Positions 1-8,969 of a DNA stretch of 49,670 nucleotides are shown here, piece by piece. The notes under the pieces are model-generated. The model was not told where the DNA came from, made no database searches, and saw nothing but the letters and a program-made list of their open reading frames with translations. This DNA comes from UBA8437 sp003445035 (lineage in GTDB: Bacteria; Planctomycetota; Planctomycetia; Planctomycetales; Planctomycetaceae). The position numbers and the translations under genes are program-made. The first letter of the stretch is position 1. Each line of letters begins with the position of its first letter. The DNA lies in contig CALCHI010000556.1 in NCBI GenBank assembly GCA_937901285.1, positions 1 to 49,670 of the forward strand, read 5' to 3'.

Positions 1-2127
1 CAGGCCGAAAAGGCGATGGCCACCGCCGAGGCCCTGGTGGTTGATTTCAAGAAGAGACTCGAGAAGCCGGCCTCGGCACCGACCAAGCCGGGAGCCAGGA
101 ACCTGATCCGCGATACGTTCACTCCCAGGCGAGACCCGAGGTGGCGGAGTGGTGCCGGCGAATGGTCGGAGGCTGCCGGAGGCGGGCTGGTTCAAAGCAG
201 CGTGGGAGACGATGTCGAGGGGTGGATCGAGTTCCTGCCCCCGGGTGGTTCGCCCCGGGAGTTCACGTTGCACGTGGCGCTGAAGATCACCGGGGGCGAG
301 ATGAACCGCGAGGCGGGCATCACGTTTGATCGGCACGAGAAGGGTGGCCGTAACGAGGGTGTCTATCTCTCGGCCGCCAAGGACAAGACCGGGCTGGGGT
401 TCTTCAGCGAATTCGACGGCGAACGTCACTACTCGGATCCACTGTTCCGGGCGTTCGACGTGCCGATGGGGCGCGAGTTCCTGATCCGGATCCATGTCCG
501 CGACCGGCTGATCAACGTCTACGTCAACGACGTGCTGCTGCAGGCGCACCAATTGCCCACTCGCGAGCCCGGCGGGATCCGGCTGTGGACCTACGACGCG
601 TCGGCGGAGTTCTCGCTGCTGCAGGTCGACCGTCTGCCGGGCAACCTGGTGTTGGCCCCGGCCGATTCGATCAAGCAGTTCTCCCCCTTCGCGGTGCTGG
701 ATCCCGGCGACGCCTCTCACGCGGCATTCTTCGAGGTGCTTCGTCAACAGGCGAGGATCAAGCGAACGGTTCAACGGCAGGAACTGGCCGCGCATCAGGC
801 GGCCTGGACGGCCGACGCTTTCAGGCTGTTCGAGGCTCCTCCGAAGGAGGACAAGAAGGCGGTCGAGGACCACAAGAAGAAACTCGAACCACTGGCGATC
901 GTGGCACAGTTGGCTCAACGGCAGCTGGCCGTGGCCAAGGCGAAAGAGACGAAGTTCCTGGCTGATCAGGTCCTGGCAATGGCCCGGGCAAGGAACCGGC
1001 GAGGACCGATGCCTGGTGTCGCCAGGGACGTCCGTCAGACGATGGTCGAACAACTGTCCAAGGCCGTGATCGACGCGGAGAAAAAAGTCGAGTCGACGGC
1101 CAAGCAGGTGGCAGCAGCCGTGGCGACTGTCGAGAAGCCGTCAACGCCCCGGTACAGCGGACTGCGGGGCATGTACGGGTCCTCGTCGGGCCGTCGCCTG
1201 TCGTTGGCTCGTTGGGTCGCGGACGTGAAGAACCCGCTGACCGCGCGGGTCGCGGTCAACCACATCTGGTTGCGTCACTTCGAGCGGGCCCTTGTCACAA
1301 GCGTGTTTGACTTCGGTCTCAGTGGCGAGAAACCCAGTCATCCCGGGTTGCTCGATTGGCTGGCTGCCGAACTGATGCAGCCCTCGTTGATCCGTGCCGT
1401 CCGTGGAAACCAGGTGGCCTGGGTGGCGGGTAAGCCGCCGGTGAAGCCCTGGTCGATGAAGCATCTCCATCGTGTGATCGTGACTTCCCGGGCCTACCGC
1501 ATGTCGTCGTCACCGAACGAGAAGAACCATGCGGTCGATCCGGACAACCGGCTGGTCTGGCGGATGCCACCCCGACGGATGGATGCCGAAACCGTGCGAG
1601 ACAGCATCCTCAGTGTCTCGGGCGGACTCGACGCCACACTCGGCGGGCCCGACATTCCCTCGGCCGACGGCCTCTCGGTGCCTCGACGCAGCCTCTATTT
1701 CCACCAGTCTCCAGAAGACCAGATGGCGTTCCTGAAGCTCTTCGACGCGGCCGATCCGGCCGAGTGCTACCAGCGGCACGTCAGTATCGTGCCGCACCAG
1801 GCCCTGGCCCTGTTCAACAGCGAGATCTCGCTGGTGCACTCGCGACGCCTGGCCCGGCGGTTGTCCAAGCAGGCCATCGAGACCCCGGCGTTCGTCGAGG
1901 CGGCATTCCGGCAGGTGCTCGCCCGCGAGGTCTCGACGCAGGAACAGCAGATCTGTCGGGAGTTTCTCGAGAACCGCGAGGTGTCCTACCGACAGGCGAA
2001 GACGCCGAAGCCGCCAGCTGCCCTGGTCAAGACCGCCGCAGCTCCTTCGATCGATCCCCGGATTCACGCCCGTGAAAACCTCGTCCATTCGCTCTTCAAC
2101 CATCACGACTTTGTGACAATCAAGTGA
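1..2127 (+). CDS. DUF1553 protein with embedded concanavalin-like domain (5' partial)
   Basis: The frame is open to base 1 (five sense codons precede the first ATG at 16), so the 5' end lies outside the window. Numbered from that ATG, residues about 35-210 look like a beta-rich concanavalin/LamG-type domain. A Lys/Ala-rich, probably helical linker follows at about 260-380, then a DUF1553 (PSD1) region from about 395 with the family-typical RVAVNHIWLRHF and PHQALALFNS segments. Relatives normally carry an N-terminal PSCyt1 heme domain and DUF1549, so both are probably just upstream. Function is unknown; the family is taken to act outside the cytoplasm. The DUF1501 gene 28 bp downstream is the usual partner of this family and is probably cotranscribed. 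Identity of the DUF1553 part is secure; the inserted domain is a fold guess. Confidence 0.85.
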   Translation, partial: QAEKAMATAEALVVDFKKRLEKPASAPTKPGARNLIRDTFTPRRDPRWRSGAGEWSEAAGGGLVQSSVGDDVEGWIEFLPPGGSPREFTLHVALKITGGEMNREAGITFDRHEKGGRNEGVYLSAAKDKTGLGFFSEFDGERHYSDPLFRAFDVPMGREFLIRIHVRDRLINVYVNDVLLQAHQLPTREPGGIRLWTYDASAEFSLLQVDRLPGNLVLAPADSIKQFSPFAVLDPGDASHAAFFEVLRQQARIKRTVQRQELAAHQAAWTADAFRLFEAPPKEDKKAVEDHKKKLEPLAIVAQLAQRQLAVAKAKETKFLADQVLAMARARNRRGPMPGVARDVRQTMVEQLSKAVIDAEKKVESTAKQVAAAVATVEKPSTPRYSGLRGMYGSSSGRRLSLARWVADVKNPLTARVAVNHIWLRHFERALVTSVFDFGLSGEKPSHPGLLDWLAAELMQPSLIRAVRGNQVAWVAGKPPVKPWSMKHLHRVIVTSRAYRMSSSPNEKNHAVDPDNRLVWRMPPRRMDAETVRDSILSVSGGLDATLGGPDIPSADGLSVPRRSLYFHQSPEDQMAFLKLFDAADPAECYQRHVSIVPHQALALFNSEISLVHSRRLARRLSKQAIETPAFVEAAFRQVLAREVSTQEQQICREFLENREVSYRQAKTPKPPAALVKTAAAPSIDPRIHARENLVHSLFNHHDFVTIK

Positions 2128-2155
2128 TCACCGGATCAGGATCCAGGTACAGCCC

Positions 2156-3634
2156 ATGACTTACGACCAGAGCTTCCCGGCCGATTCGGCCGGAGTGTCT
2201 CGACGCACCTTCCTGGCCGATACCGGGATGGGGTTCACCGGTCTGGCCCTGGGTGCGATGTTGCACGATGACGCGTCGGCCGAGACGAAAGCCCGGACGA
2301 CGCGGCTCGAATCCGAGCCGCACTTTCCAGCCCAGGCCGATTCGGTGATCTGGATCTTCCTGACCGGTGGCGTCAGCCACATGGAGAGCTTTGACATCAA
2401 GCCGGCTCTCAACAAGTACGACGGCAAGACGTTCGAGGAGACCCCGTTTGCCGAGTTTCTGAACAAGGAGCGCCGCGAAAAGAACCTGGCGGGACAGGGC
2501 AGTGTGGTTCCTCCGCGGAAGGACCTCATGCGGTTGCAGACCGGGTACCACGCCTACGGCGATTGCGGCCTGGAGGTCGGTGACTGGTTCTCGAACATCG
2601 GTGAATGCGCCGATGACCTGGCGGTGGTGCGGTCGCTGTGGACGGTGCATCCCAACCACGGCATGCAGTTGACCTGGCACACCGGGCACCATGTCCGCGA
2701 GGGCGCTCGGCCGACCGTCGGGTCGTGGGTCTCCTACGGCCTGGGGTCGCGGAATCAGCAGTTGCCCAAGTTCGTCGTGATGGGGCATTCGATCGGAGGC
2801 TGCTGTGGAGGGGAGTTCGCTCACGGAGCCAGCTATCTCGGGCCGCATCACGCCGGCGTGAAACTTTCGACCGATCCGGCCAACCCACTGCCGTTTGTGA
2901 GCCCCTTCGGGCAGGGTGTGACGGCTGACGAACAGGCGGCCGAACTGGATCTGATCGGAAAGCTGAATCGGGCCGTCGGAATCGAGTACCCCGACGATCC
3001 GCAGCTGAGGGCGAGGATCCGGTCGTACGAACTGGCGGCCGGCATGCAGACGGCCGTGCCGGACATCATGAACTTCGAGACCGAGACCCAGGCCACGCAG
3101 AGCCTGTACGGCCTCGACCAGGAGCACTCACGGGAATTCGGTACGCAGTGCCTGGCCGCTCGCCGATTGGTCGAAAAGGGCGTGCGTTTTGTTCAGCTGT
3201 ACCACGGGGCCGGAAGTGCGGGGAAGTGGGACGCTCACAACGAAATCAAGAAACGCTACGATCGCGAGGCACCCAAGGTTGACCAGCCGATCGCCGGGCT
3301 GCTCAAGGATCTCAAGCGGCGTGGCATGCTCGAGAGGACGCTGGTCGTCTTCGGCACCGAGTTCGGACGCACCCCGGGGGCCCAGGGCAACGGCCGGGAC
3401 CATCACCCGCAGGGGTTCACCTGCTGGTTGGCTGGCGGGGGAATCAAGGGTGGTGTGACACACGGGGCGACCGACGAACTCGGGTTCTACGCGGTCGAAA
3501 ACCGGCACTACGTCACCGACATTCACGCTACGGTGTTGTACCAGTTGGGATTGGATCCGTTGCAACTGGAGGTGCCGGGCCGGAAACGGATTGACCTCCA
3601 CCGTGGATCGCCGATCCACGAGATCATCGCCTGA
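2156..3634 (+). CDS. DUF1501 family protein (pair A)
   Basis: 492-residue DUF1501 protein. The N-terminus has a twin-arginine-like leader (SRRTFLADTGMGFTGLALG), implying Tat export. The family's alkaline-phosphatase/sulfatase-like core is seen in the early FLTGGVSHMESFD segment, the CLAARRLVEKGVRFVQLYHG stretch and the late TEFGRTPGAQGNGRDHHP motif near residue 400. These His/Asp/Glu-rich motifs suggest a metal-binding hydrolase fold, but no substrate is known for the family. It follows the DUF1553 gene by 28 bp and the two probably form one transcript. The ATG at 2156 is chosen because the Tat motif begins about 15 residues after it; no strong ribosome binding site is visible. Confidence 0.9.
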   Translation: MTYDQSFPADSAGVSRRTFLADTGMGFTGLALGAMLHDDASAETKARTTRLESEPHFPAQADSVIWIFLTGGVSHMESFDIKPALNKYDGKTFEETPFAEFLNKERREKNLAGQGSVVPPRKDLMRLQTGYHAYGDCGLEVGDWFSNIGECADDLAVVRSLWTVHPNHGMQLTWHTGHHVREGARPTVGSWVSYGLGSRNQQLPKFVVMGHSIGGCCGGEFAHGASYLGPHHAGVKLSTDPANPLPFVSPFGQGVTADEQAAELDLIGKLNRAVGIEYPDDPQLRARIRSYELAAGMQTAVPDIMNFETETQATQSLYGLDQEHSREFGTQCLAARRLVEKGVRFVQLYHGAGSAGKWDAHNEIKKRYDREAPKVDQPIAGLLKDLKRRGMLERTLVVFGTEFGRTPGAQGNGRDHHPQGFTCWLAGGGIKGGVTHGATDELGFYAVENRHYVTDIHATVLYQLGLDPLQLEVPGRKRIDLHRGSPIHEIIA

Positions 3635-3791
3635 GGGCGCCGAACGGAAGAACTGTCTTGTTGCCAGGATGCCAGGTTGGGAAACTCGTGAGCCGGTCAG
3701 CGTGCGGCGGACGCACAATGAGGCGGCCTGGATGTGCCTGGGATTTGTGCCTGGTTCCTTGAGTCCAAATTTACCGAAAACCGGGGGAGTG
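3635..3791. other. 157-bp gap between two DUF1553/DUF1501 pairs, with a 9-bp direct repeat
   Basis: No plausible gene. TGTGCCTGG occurs at 3733-3741 and again at 3746-3754, 13 bp apart, about 40-50 bp before the next start codon. The gap is long compared with spacing inside the pairs, so it probably contains the promoter of the next unit, but I see no convincing -35/-10 pair. The repeat may be chance. Confidence 0.35.
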
Positions 3792-5741
3792 ATGACTGCC
3801 ATCCGAACGACCGGTTGCGTCGCGTTGTTGGCCTTCGGCTTGCTGACCGCCTCGTCGGCGACCGCAGCCGATGCGGAGGAATCTCTGCTCGAGCGGGACG
3901 TGCTGCCGATCCTGACGAAGAACTGCCTGGGCTGTCACGGTGGACTGAAGAAGGAAGGCGGACTGGATCTCCGCACGATGCCGTCGATGCTCAAGGGGGG
4001 CGAATCGGGTCCGGCGATCGAGAAGGGGCACGCCGACCGCAGCGAGTTGTGGAAGCAGGTCGCCAGCGACAACATGCCGTCCGGCGATGACCGTGAAAAA
4101 CTCTCGGCGGCGGACAAGGCCAAGATCAAAGCGTGGATCGATGCGGGGATGCCGACCGTATCGGAGCGTCAGAAGGATGTCGATACGCTGTTGTCCGGTC
4201 CCAAGCGGCACGAGCCGAAGCAGGTGGCCGAGGCTGTCGACAAGCACATCGGCGGTTTCCTGCGGACGGCCGGCTTGAAGCCCGTCGGACTCAGTGATGA
4301 AGCGGCATTCCTGAGACGGGTCAGCCTGGACCTGTCCGGGCACGTGCCCACGGCCGAGGAGGCGGCGAAGTACCTCGACGACAAGGATCCCCATCGGCGG
4401 GCCAAGCTGATCGACTCGCTGTTGGCCAAGCCGGACTTTGGCAGACAGTTCGGACGCACCTGGCGTGACTGGATCTGTCCGCCCGAGTTGCCCTCCGGGG
4501 GCAATGCCGGCAGTCAGCCTTACGGTCAGGCGAGGGCCTTCGGGGACTGGATCGGCAAGAAGCTGACCGAGGGGGGATCGTGGGCGCAGATCGCTCGTGA
4601 GATTCTGACGGTCAAGGGCGAGATCAAGAAGAGCCCGCAGGTGATTTTCTATGCCCTGGTCGGCAAAGATGGCAAGACGACCGCCGATGGGACGTCCCGG
4701 GCTGTCGCCTCGCTGTTCATGGGCGTCCAACTGCAGTGTGCCCGGTGTCACGATGACCCTTACCGGGACTGGTCACAGCGCGAACACTGGGGACTGGCGG
4801 CGTTCTTTGGCCGCTCCCAGGGGGATTTCAACAAGATCGAGGTTGGCAAGGGGGTCAGCAAGAAGCCCGGAGAGATATCGATTCCCGGTTCGGCGTTCAA
4901 GAACTCGGGCCAGACCGTCAAGGCGGCGTTCCTGCGGGGTGCCGAATTCGAGGTGAAGGGTACCGACGATCTGAGGCTACCGTTTGCCGATTGGCTGACG
5001 GCCAGGGACAACCCGTTCTTTGCCCGCTCGCTGGTCAACCGGGCCTGGTTCTACCTTTTTGCCCGCGGCATCGTGAACCCGATCGACGACTTCCGCGACC
5101 TGAATCCCCCGTCGCATCCCGGATTGATCAAGATGCTGGCCGGGGAATTCTCTGCCTCGGACTTCGACATCAAGCACCTGTTCCGCTGCCTGTGCAACTC
5201 GCAGACCTACCAGCGGACCAGTCGATTTGCTCCGGAGGCCGATCAACAGACTCGCTCGGCGCTGACCACGGCCTTCGGCCGCATGCCGATGAGACTGATG
5301 ACTGCCGACGTGCTGTTCGATTCTCTCAAGCGGGCCTACGGCAACGAGAAACTGGATCTTCGCACCGGTATTACTGACTCCACCGTCGGGATGGCCGCAC
5401 CGGTGGGCGGTGCCTGGCTGGAATTCCAGAGACGATTTGGGATCAACGAAAACGACGCCACCGACTTCACGCATGGCGTCGCCCAGATGTTGACGATGAT
5501 CAATCACCCCAGGCTGCAGCAACGCAGCAAGGCTCTTGATGCCTTCCAGAAGACCGTTCCCAATGCCGGTGTTGACCGAACCGTGGAATGGCTTTACCTG
5601 AGCACACTGTCCCGTCGTCCCGGTCCCGAAGAGGCCTCCGAAGCCCGCGAGTTCGTCGAAGGGGCCAAGGACGCCAACAAGGCCTACGACGGCGTTCTCT
5701 GGATGCTGGTCAACCGGAGCGAATTTCTGCTGATCCGCTGA
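3792..5741 (+). CDS. PSCyt1-DUF1549-DUF1553 cytochrome protein (pair B)
   Basis: 649 residues. A signal peptide (LLAFGLLTASSATAAD) is followed by a PSCyt1-type cytochrome c segment with CLGCH at residues 44-48 and a KEGGLDLR segment typical of the family. DUF1549 spans about 140-345 and contains a second heme-like CARCH at about 316-320, followed by DDPYRDW. DUF1553 then runs to the C-terminus, with NPFFARSLVNRAWFYLFARG near residue 405. The frame is open further upstream to 3591, but ATG 3792 is preferred because a GGGGGAG sequence precedes it and it places the signal peptide at the N-terminus. The role is unknown; exported heme protein is the best description. It is followed 66 bp later by its DUF1501 partner. 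Confidence 0.9.
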   Translation: MTAIRTTGCVALLAFGLLTASSATAADAEESLLERDVLPILTKNCLGCHGGLKKEGGLDLRTMPSMLKGGESGPAIEKGHADRSELWKQVASDNMPSGDDREKLSAADKAKIKAWIDAGMPTVSERQKDVDTLLSGPKRHEPKQVAEAVDKHIGGFLRTAGLKPVGLSDEAAFLRRVSLDLSGHVPTAEEAAKYLDDKDPHRRAKLIDSLLAKPDFGRQFGRTWRDWICPPELPSGGNAGSQPYGQARAFGDWIGKKLTEGGSWAQIAREILTVKGEIKKSPQVIFYALVGKDGKTTADGTSRAVASLFMGVQLQCARCHDDPYRDWSQREHWGLAAFFGRSQGDFNKIEVGKGVSKKPGEISIPGSAFKNSGQTVKAAFLRGAEFEVKGTDDLRLPFADWLTARDNPFFARSLVNRAWFYLFARGIVNPIDDFRDLNPPSHPGLIKMLAGEFSASDFDIKHLFRCLCNSQTYQRTSRFAPEADQQTRSALTTAFGRMPMRLMTADVLFDSLKRAYGNEKLDLRTGITDSTVGMAAPVGGAWLEFQRRFGINENDATDFTHGVAQMLTMINHPRLQQRSKALDAFQKTVPNAGVDRTVEWLYLSTLSRRPGPEEASEAREFVEGAKDANKAYDGVLWMLVNRSEFLLIR

Positions 5742-5807
5742 ACCGCCAACCGACACGATGAGTTGTCACCGGGACAGAACCGGTACAGGTCACGGAGTGA
5801 ACACGAC

Positions 5808-7076
5808 ATGCGATCACATGAGACGAAGCTGAAACGCCGCGATCTGCTGAAACTCTCAGCCGCCGGACTGATCTCCGGCGTTTCGGTGCCGTGGTTCGAA
5901 TCGCTGGCCGGGAAGGCCATCGGCCAGCCTCGAAAGAAGTCCTGCATCCTGTTGTGGATGGACGGTGGTCCCAGCCAGCAGCACACTTTCGACCCGAAAC
6001 CCAAGGGCGAGTTTTCCCCCAAGCCGACCTCAGTGCCGGGGATCCACATCGTCGAACACCTGCCGCAACTGGCCCAGTCGATGGAGGACCTGGTGCTGGT
6101 GCGGTCGATGACGACCGAGATCAACGGGCACTACGACGCCAAGTATTTCCTGCACACCGGTTACAAGCGAACCACCGCCTTCGAACACCCCTCGGTCGGC
6201 TGTATCGCCTCCTCTGAAGTCAGCCATGTCGGGGACGAGATGCCGGCGTTCGTCACGATTGACGCCGGTTTTGACCGCAACGACGGTGGCCGGTTGTATC
6301 GCAATGTCCCGGGTTACCTGGGGCCGTCTCATGCCCCGTTGCTGGTCAACGATCCGAACGAGGGACTCGAGAATCTTACCCCGACCGGCAGCAACGTCGA
6401 CGCTCGTTTGAAGCTGCTGGCCCAAAGTGAAGACCGATTCGCCAAGCAGTTTGCCACGCCGGTCGTCGGTGCCAAGCAGGCGGCCTTCAACCGGGCGGTT
6501 CGCCTGATGCGGTCGCGGCGGTCGAAGGCCTTCGACGTGGACGACGAACCCGAGAGCCTGAGGCAGGCCTACGGCCGGCACAAGTTCGGACGCAGTTGCC
6601 TGCTGGCTCGCCGCTTGATTGAAGCGGGCGTGTCGTTCGTCGAGGTGGTTCACCGCGGATGGGACGATCACGCTGGAGCCGCCAAGCCGATTGCCTACCG
6701 GGCTCCGTGGATGGACGCCGGCATGGCGACGTTGATCTCGGACCTGAAGGTCCGCGGCATGCTCGACGACACGCTGGTGATCTGGATGGGCGAATTCGGT
6801 CGCACACCTGGTGACGGCAACGGGCACTTCAGCAAGGCCTGGAGCACGATGTGGGCCGGGGGCGGGCTGAAGACCGGACAGGTGATCGGCAAGACCAGCG
6901 AGGGCAAGAATGCCGGGTCCGAGATCGCCGAACGTCCGGTCACTTCGCCAGATTTCATTGCCACACTCTGCCTGGCCCTGGGCATGGACACCCACAAGGA
7001 GTTCATGGCTCCGGGGAACAGGCCGATGCCGATGGTCGACAAGGTGGCCAAGCCAATCACCGAGATGCTTGGCTGA
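5808..7076 (+). CDS. DUF1501 family protein (pair B)
   Basis: 422 residues with a twin-arginine-like leader (KRRDLLKLSAAGLISGVSVP). Core motifs are LLWMDGGPSQQHTFDPK early, RSCLLARRLIEAGVSFVEV in the middle and MGEFGRTPGDGNGHF at about residue 327. The frame can be extended to a TTG at 5763, but ATG 5808 is preceded by GGAG and puts the Tat motif at the expected place. Here the usual GRDHWP-like sequence after GRTP is replaced by GNGHFSKAWS, so the active-site loop differs from pair A. Function is unknown. It lies between its DUF1553 partner and a DUF1080 protein and is probably transcribed with both. Confidence 0.88.
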   Translation: MRSHETKLKRRDLLKLSAAGLISGVSVPWFESLAGKAIGQPRKKSCILLWMDGGPSQQHTFDPKPKGEFSPKPTSVPGIHIVEHLPQLAQSMEDLVLVRSMTTEINGHYDAKYFLHTGYKRTTAFEHPSVGCIASSEVSHVGDEMPAFVTIDAGFDRNDGGRLYRNVPGYLGPSHAPLLVNDPNEGLENLTPTGSNVDARLKLLAQSEDRFAKQFATPVVGAKQAAFNRAVRLMRSRRSKAFDVDDEPESLRQAYGRHKFGRSCLLARRLIEAGVSFVEVVHRGWDDHAGAAKPIAYRAPWMDAGMATLISDLKVRGMLDDTLVIWMGEFGRTPGDGNGHFSKAWSTMWAGGGLKTGQVIGKTSEGKNAGSEIAERPVTSPDFIATLCLALGMDTHKEFMAPGNRPMPMVDKVAKPITEMLG

Positions 7077-7128
7077 AACTCGGTCGGATCGATCCGAGAC
7101 ATTCCTGGACGAGCAGCTGAAGAGGTCG

Positions 7129-8934
7129 ATGATGCGCGTGCAAAGTACCCCGGCCGTCGTGGCCCTGACGTGGTTGGTCGGCGTCGCCGGAGGATGGTCG
7201 CTGTCGCCGAACGTGGTGGCCGAGGAAGTGTCCAAGCCGAAGACACCCAGGGTTCGGGCATACCAGGCAGTGAAGACGGCCGACGAGGCGGTCGCGCGGA
7301 TCACGCAACTGGGCGGCCGCGTGCGGCGTTTGTCGGCCAAGCGGAAGGTGGTCGTGGTGGACCTGCGGTTTGCCGTCGCAGGGCTCTCCGACGACCACCT
7401 GAAGTACATTCCGGTGTTGAAGGACGTTGCCGCCGTGTTGCTCAAGCGTGTGGCCGTCACCGACGCGGGACTGGAGCACCTGGCCCGCGTGTCGACCATC
7501 GAAGAACTCGACCTCTCTGAAACGGCCATCACCGATGCCGGTCTGAACAGCATTGCGAAACTTCCGGTCCTGAAGACGCTGAACCTCTTTGGCACCTCGG
7601 TGACCGATGTTGGCCTGGCACACCTGAAGCCGGTCAAGACACTGCGGCGGCTGTTTGTGGGTCAGACGCGAACCAGCATCAGCGGGGTCGCCGTCCTGAA
7701 GGCTGCCAACACGAAACTCACCGTGGTGCCCGACCGCCCCGAAACGCGTCGCCGTCTTGAGCTGCTGGTCGGAGTGGCGAAGAAGCTGCTTGCCGAATCG
7801 GAGAAAGTCTTCACGGCGGCCGAGAAGGAACACCAGGAACTGACATCCCAGGTGGGGAAACTGGACGAGGTCCAGAAGTCGACCAAGGTCGAGGCGGACA
7901 AGACCAACAAGGTGCGGTCCGATTCGAAAAAGGCGGCCGACGCGGCCAAGAAGGTTGCCGATGACCTGGCGGCGAAGTTGAAGGCGGCCCAGGTGAAGTA
8001 CGCTGCGGCCCAGAAGGCGGCGGGAGAAGCCAAGGCGAAGTTCGACGCGGCCAAGAAGAAGGCTGACCAGGCCAAGCAACGCCACGAACGGGCCAAGAAG
8101 GCGAAGCCCGCATTTGACCTGGCCAAGCGGGTCCGTGAGGCGTCGGTGTTGCGACTGGCCGATGCCCGTCGCCGCCGGATCACGGCACCGGGAATTCCTT
8201 TCGAACCGAAGCAGGACAAGCTGCCGGTTGCGGCCCCTCCGGGAGCCACTGTGCTGTTTGACGGAAGTGGGTCCACCGGGTTTCTTTCCAAGACGGGTGA
8301 GAAGATCAACTGGCCGATCACCGATGGGCAACTGGTTTCCACCAAAGGTGGTCAGAACTCCAACCACATCGTGTCGTCGATCCACTTCCGGGATGCGGTG
8401 ATCCATGTCGAGTTTCTGCTGCCCCCCAAGGGGAGTGGCAACAGCGGGGTCTACATCCACGGAAACTACGAACTGCAGATCATCCGTTCGCACGACAAGA
8501 AGACACTCACGCAAAAGGACATGGGGGCCGTCTACGGCTTCGCCAAGCCGCTGGTCAATGCCGCCCGCAAACCGGGTGAGTGGCAGGTTTACGACGTCCT
8601 CTACGAGGCTCCCCGGCGGGATGGCAAGCAGAAGATCGTCAAGAAGGGATCGATCACCGCCTGGCTCAATGGACAACTGGTCCAGAAGAACACCCGTTTT
8701 GGTGAGCCACGGAGCGTGTATCACCCTTACCGACACCAGACGACACCGTACCTGAAGGCCATCTTCGAGAAGCAGAAGAAGACGATGACCGGCCCGGTCT
8801 TCCTGCAGGACCACGGTCACGCGGTCCACTTCCGCAACGTCTGGATTCTACCGCTGGACGACGAATCGAAGATCTACCAGCCGCCGACCGAGAAGAAAAC
8901 CGGGAAGAAAACCGGGAAGAAGGCCGGGAAATAG
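7129..8934 (+). CDS. secreted LRR/coiled-coil/DUF1080 (3-keto-disaccharide hydrolase-like) chimera
   Basis: About 601 residues. Signal peptide at about 8-31; leucine-rich repeats at about 70-200, with the recurring ITDAGL and VTDVGL units typical of planctomycete LRR proteins; a Lys/Ala-rich coiled coil at about 205-355; and a DUF1080 jelly-roll domain at about 380-590 (VLFDGSGSTGF, GNSGVYIHGNYELQI and LQDHGHAVHFRNVWI). DUF1080 is the family of 3-keto-disaccharide hydrolases, which act on oxidised sugars. The LRR and coil suggest a tethered or surface complex. The C-terminus is a TGKK-type repeat tail. ATG 7129 or ATG 7132 could start; AAGAGG just upstream suits 7132 slightly better. The frame extends to 6910, but that part overlaps the DUF1501 gene and is rejected. 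Confidence 0.85.
   Translation: MMRVQSTPAVVALTWLVGVAGGWSLSPNVVAEEVSKPKTPRVRAYQAVKTADEAVARITQLGGRVRRLSAKRKVVVVDLRFAVAGLSDDHLKYIPVLKDVAAVLLKRVAVTDAGLEHLARVSTIEELDLSETAITDAGLNSIAKLPVLKTLNLFGTSVTDVGLAHLKPVKTLRRLFVGQTRTSISGVAVLKAANTKLTVVPDRPETRRRLELLVGVAKKLLAESEKVFTAAEKEHQELTSQVGKLDEVQKSTKVEADKTNKVRSDSKKAADAAKKVADDLAAKLKAAQVKYAAAQKAAGEAKAKFDAAKKKADQAKQRHERAKKAKPAFDLAKRVREASVLRLADARRRRITAPGIPFEPKQDKLPVAAPPGATVLFDGSGSTGFLSKTGEKINWPITDGQLVSTKGGQNSNHIVSSIHFRDAVIHVEFLLPPKGSGNSGVYIHGNYELQIIRSHDKKTLTQKDMGAVYGFAKPLVNAARKPGEWQVYDVLYEAPRRDGKQKIVKKGSITAWLNGQLVQKNTRFGEPRSVYHPYRHQTTPYLKAIFEKQKKTMTGPVFLQDHGHAVHFRNVWILPLDDESKIYQPPTEKKTGKKTGKKAGK
8887..8931 (+). repeat. 12-bp tandem repeat encoding a basic TGKK tail
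   Basis: ACCGAGAAGAAA, ACCGGGAAGAAA, ACCGGGAAGAAG and a partial GCCGGGAAA run in frame to the stop codon and encode T-E/G-K-K units. The tail is strongly basic. Copy number at such a site could vary between strains. Confidence 0.85.
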
Positions 8935-8940
8935 CCCCGC

Positions 8941-8969
8941 GGATCGCTCATCCCTTCGGGGGATGATCC
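8941..8969. terminator. hairpin at a convergent gene junction
   Basis: TCATCCC (8948-8954) pairs with GGGATGA (8960-8966) around a TTCGG loop. Flanking GGAT/ATCC can extend the stem with a small bulge. It lies just after the plus-strand stop at 8934 and on the last codons of the minus-strand gene. There is no T-tract, so any terminator function is tentative. Confidence 0.5.

Noticed and set aside
8887..8931. Short tandem repeat as a CRISPR fragment
   Set aside because: No spacers and no cas genes; the repeat is in frame within a coding sequence.
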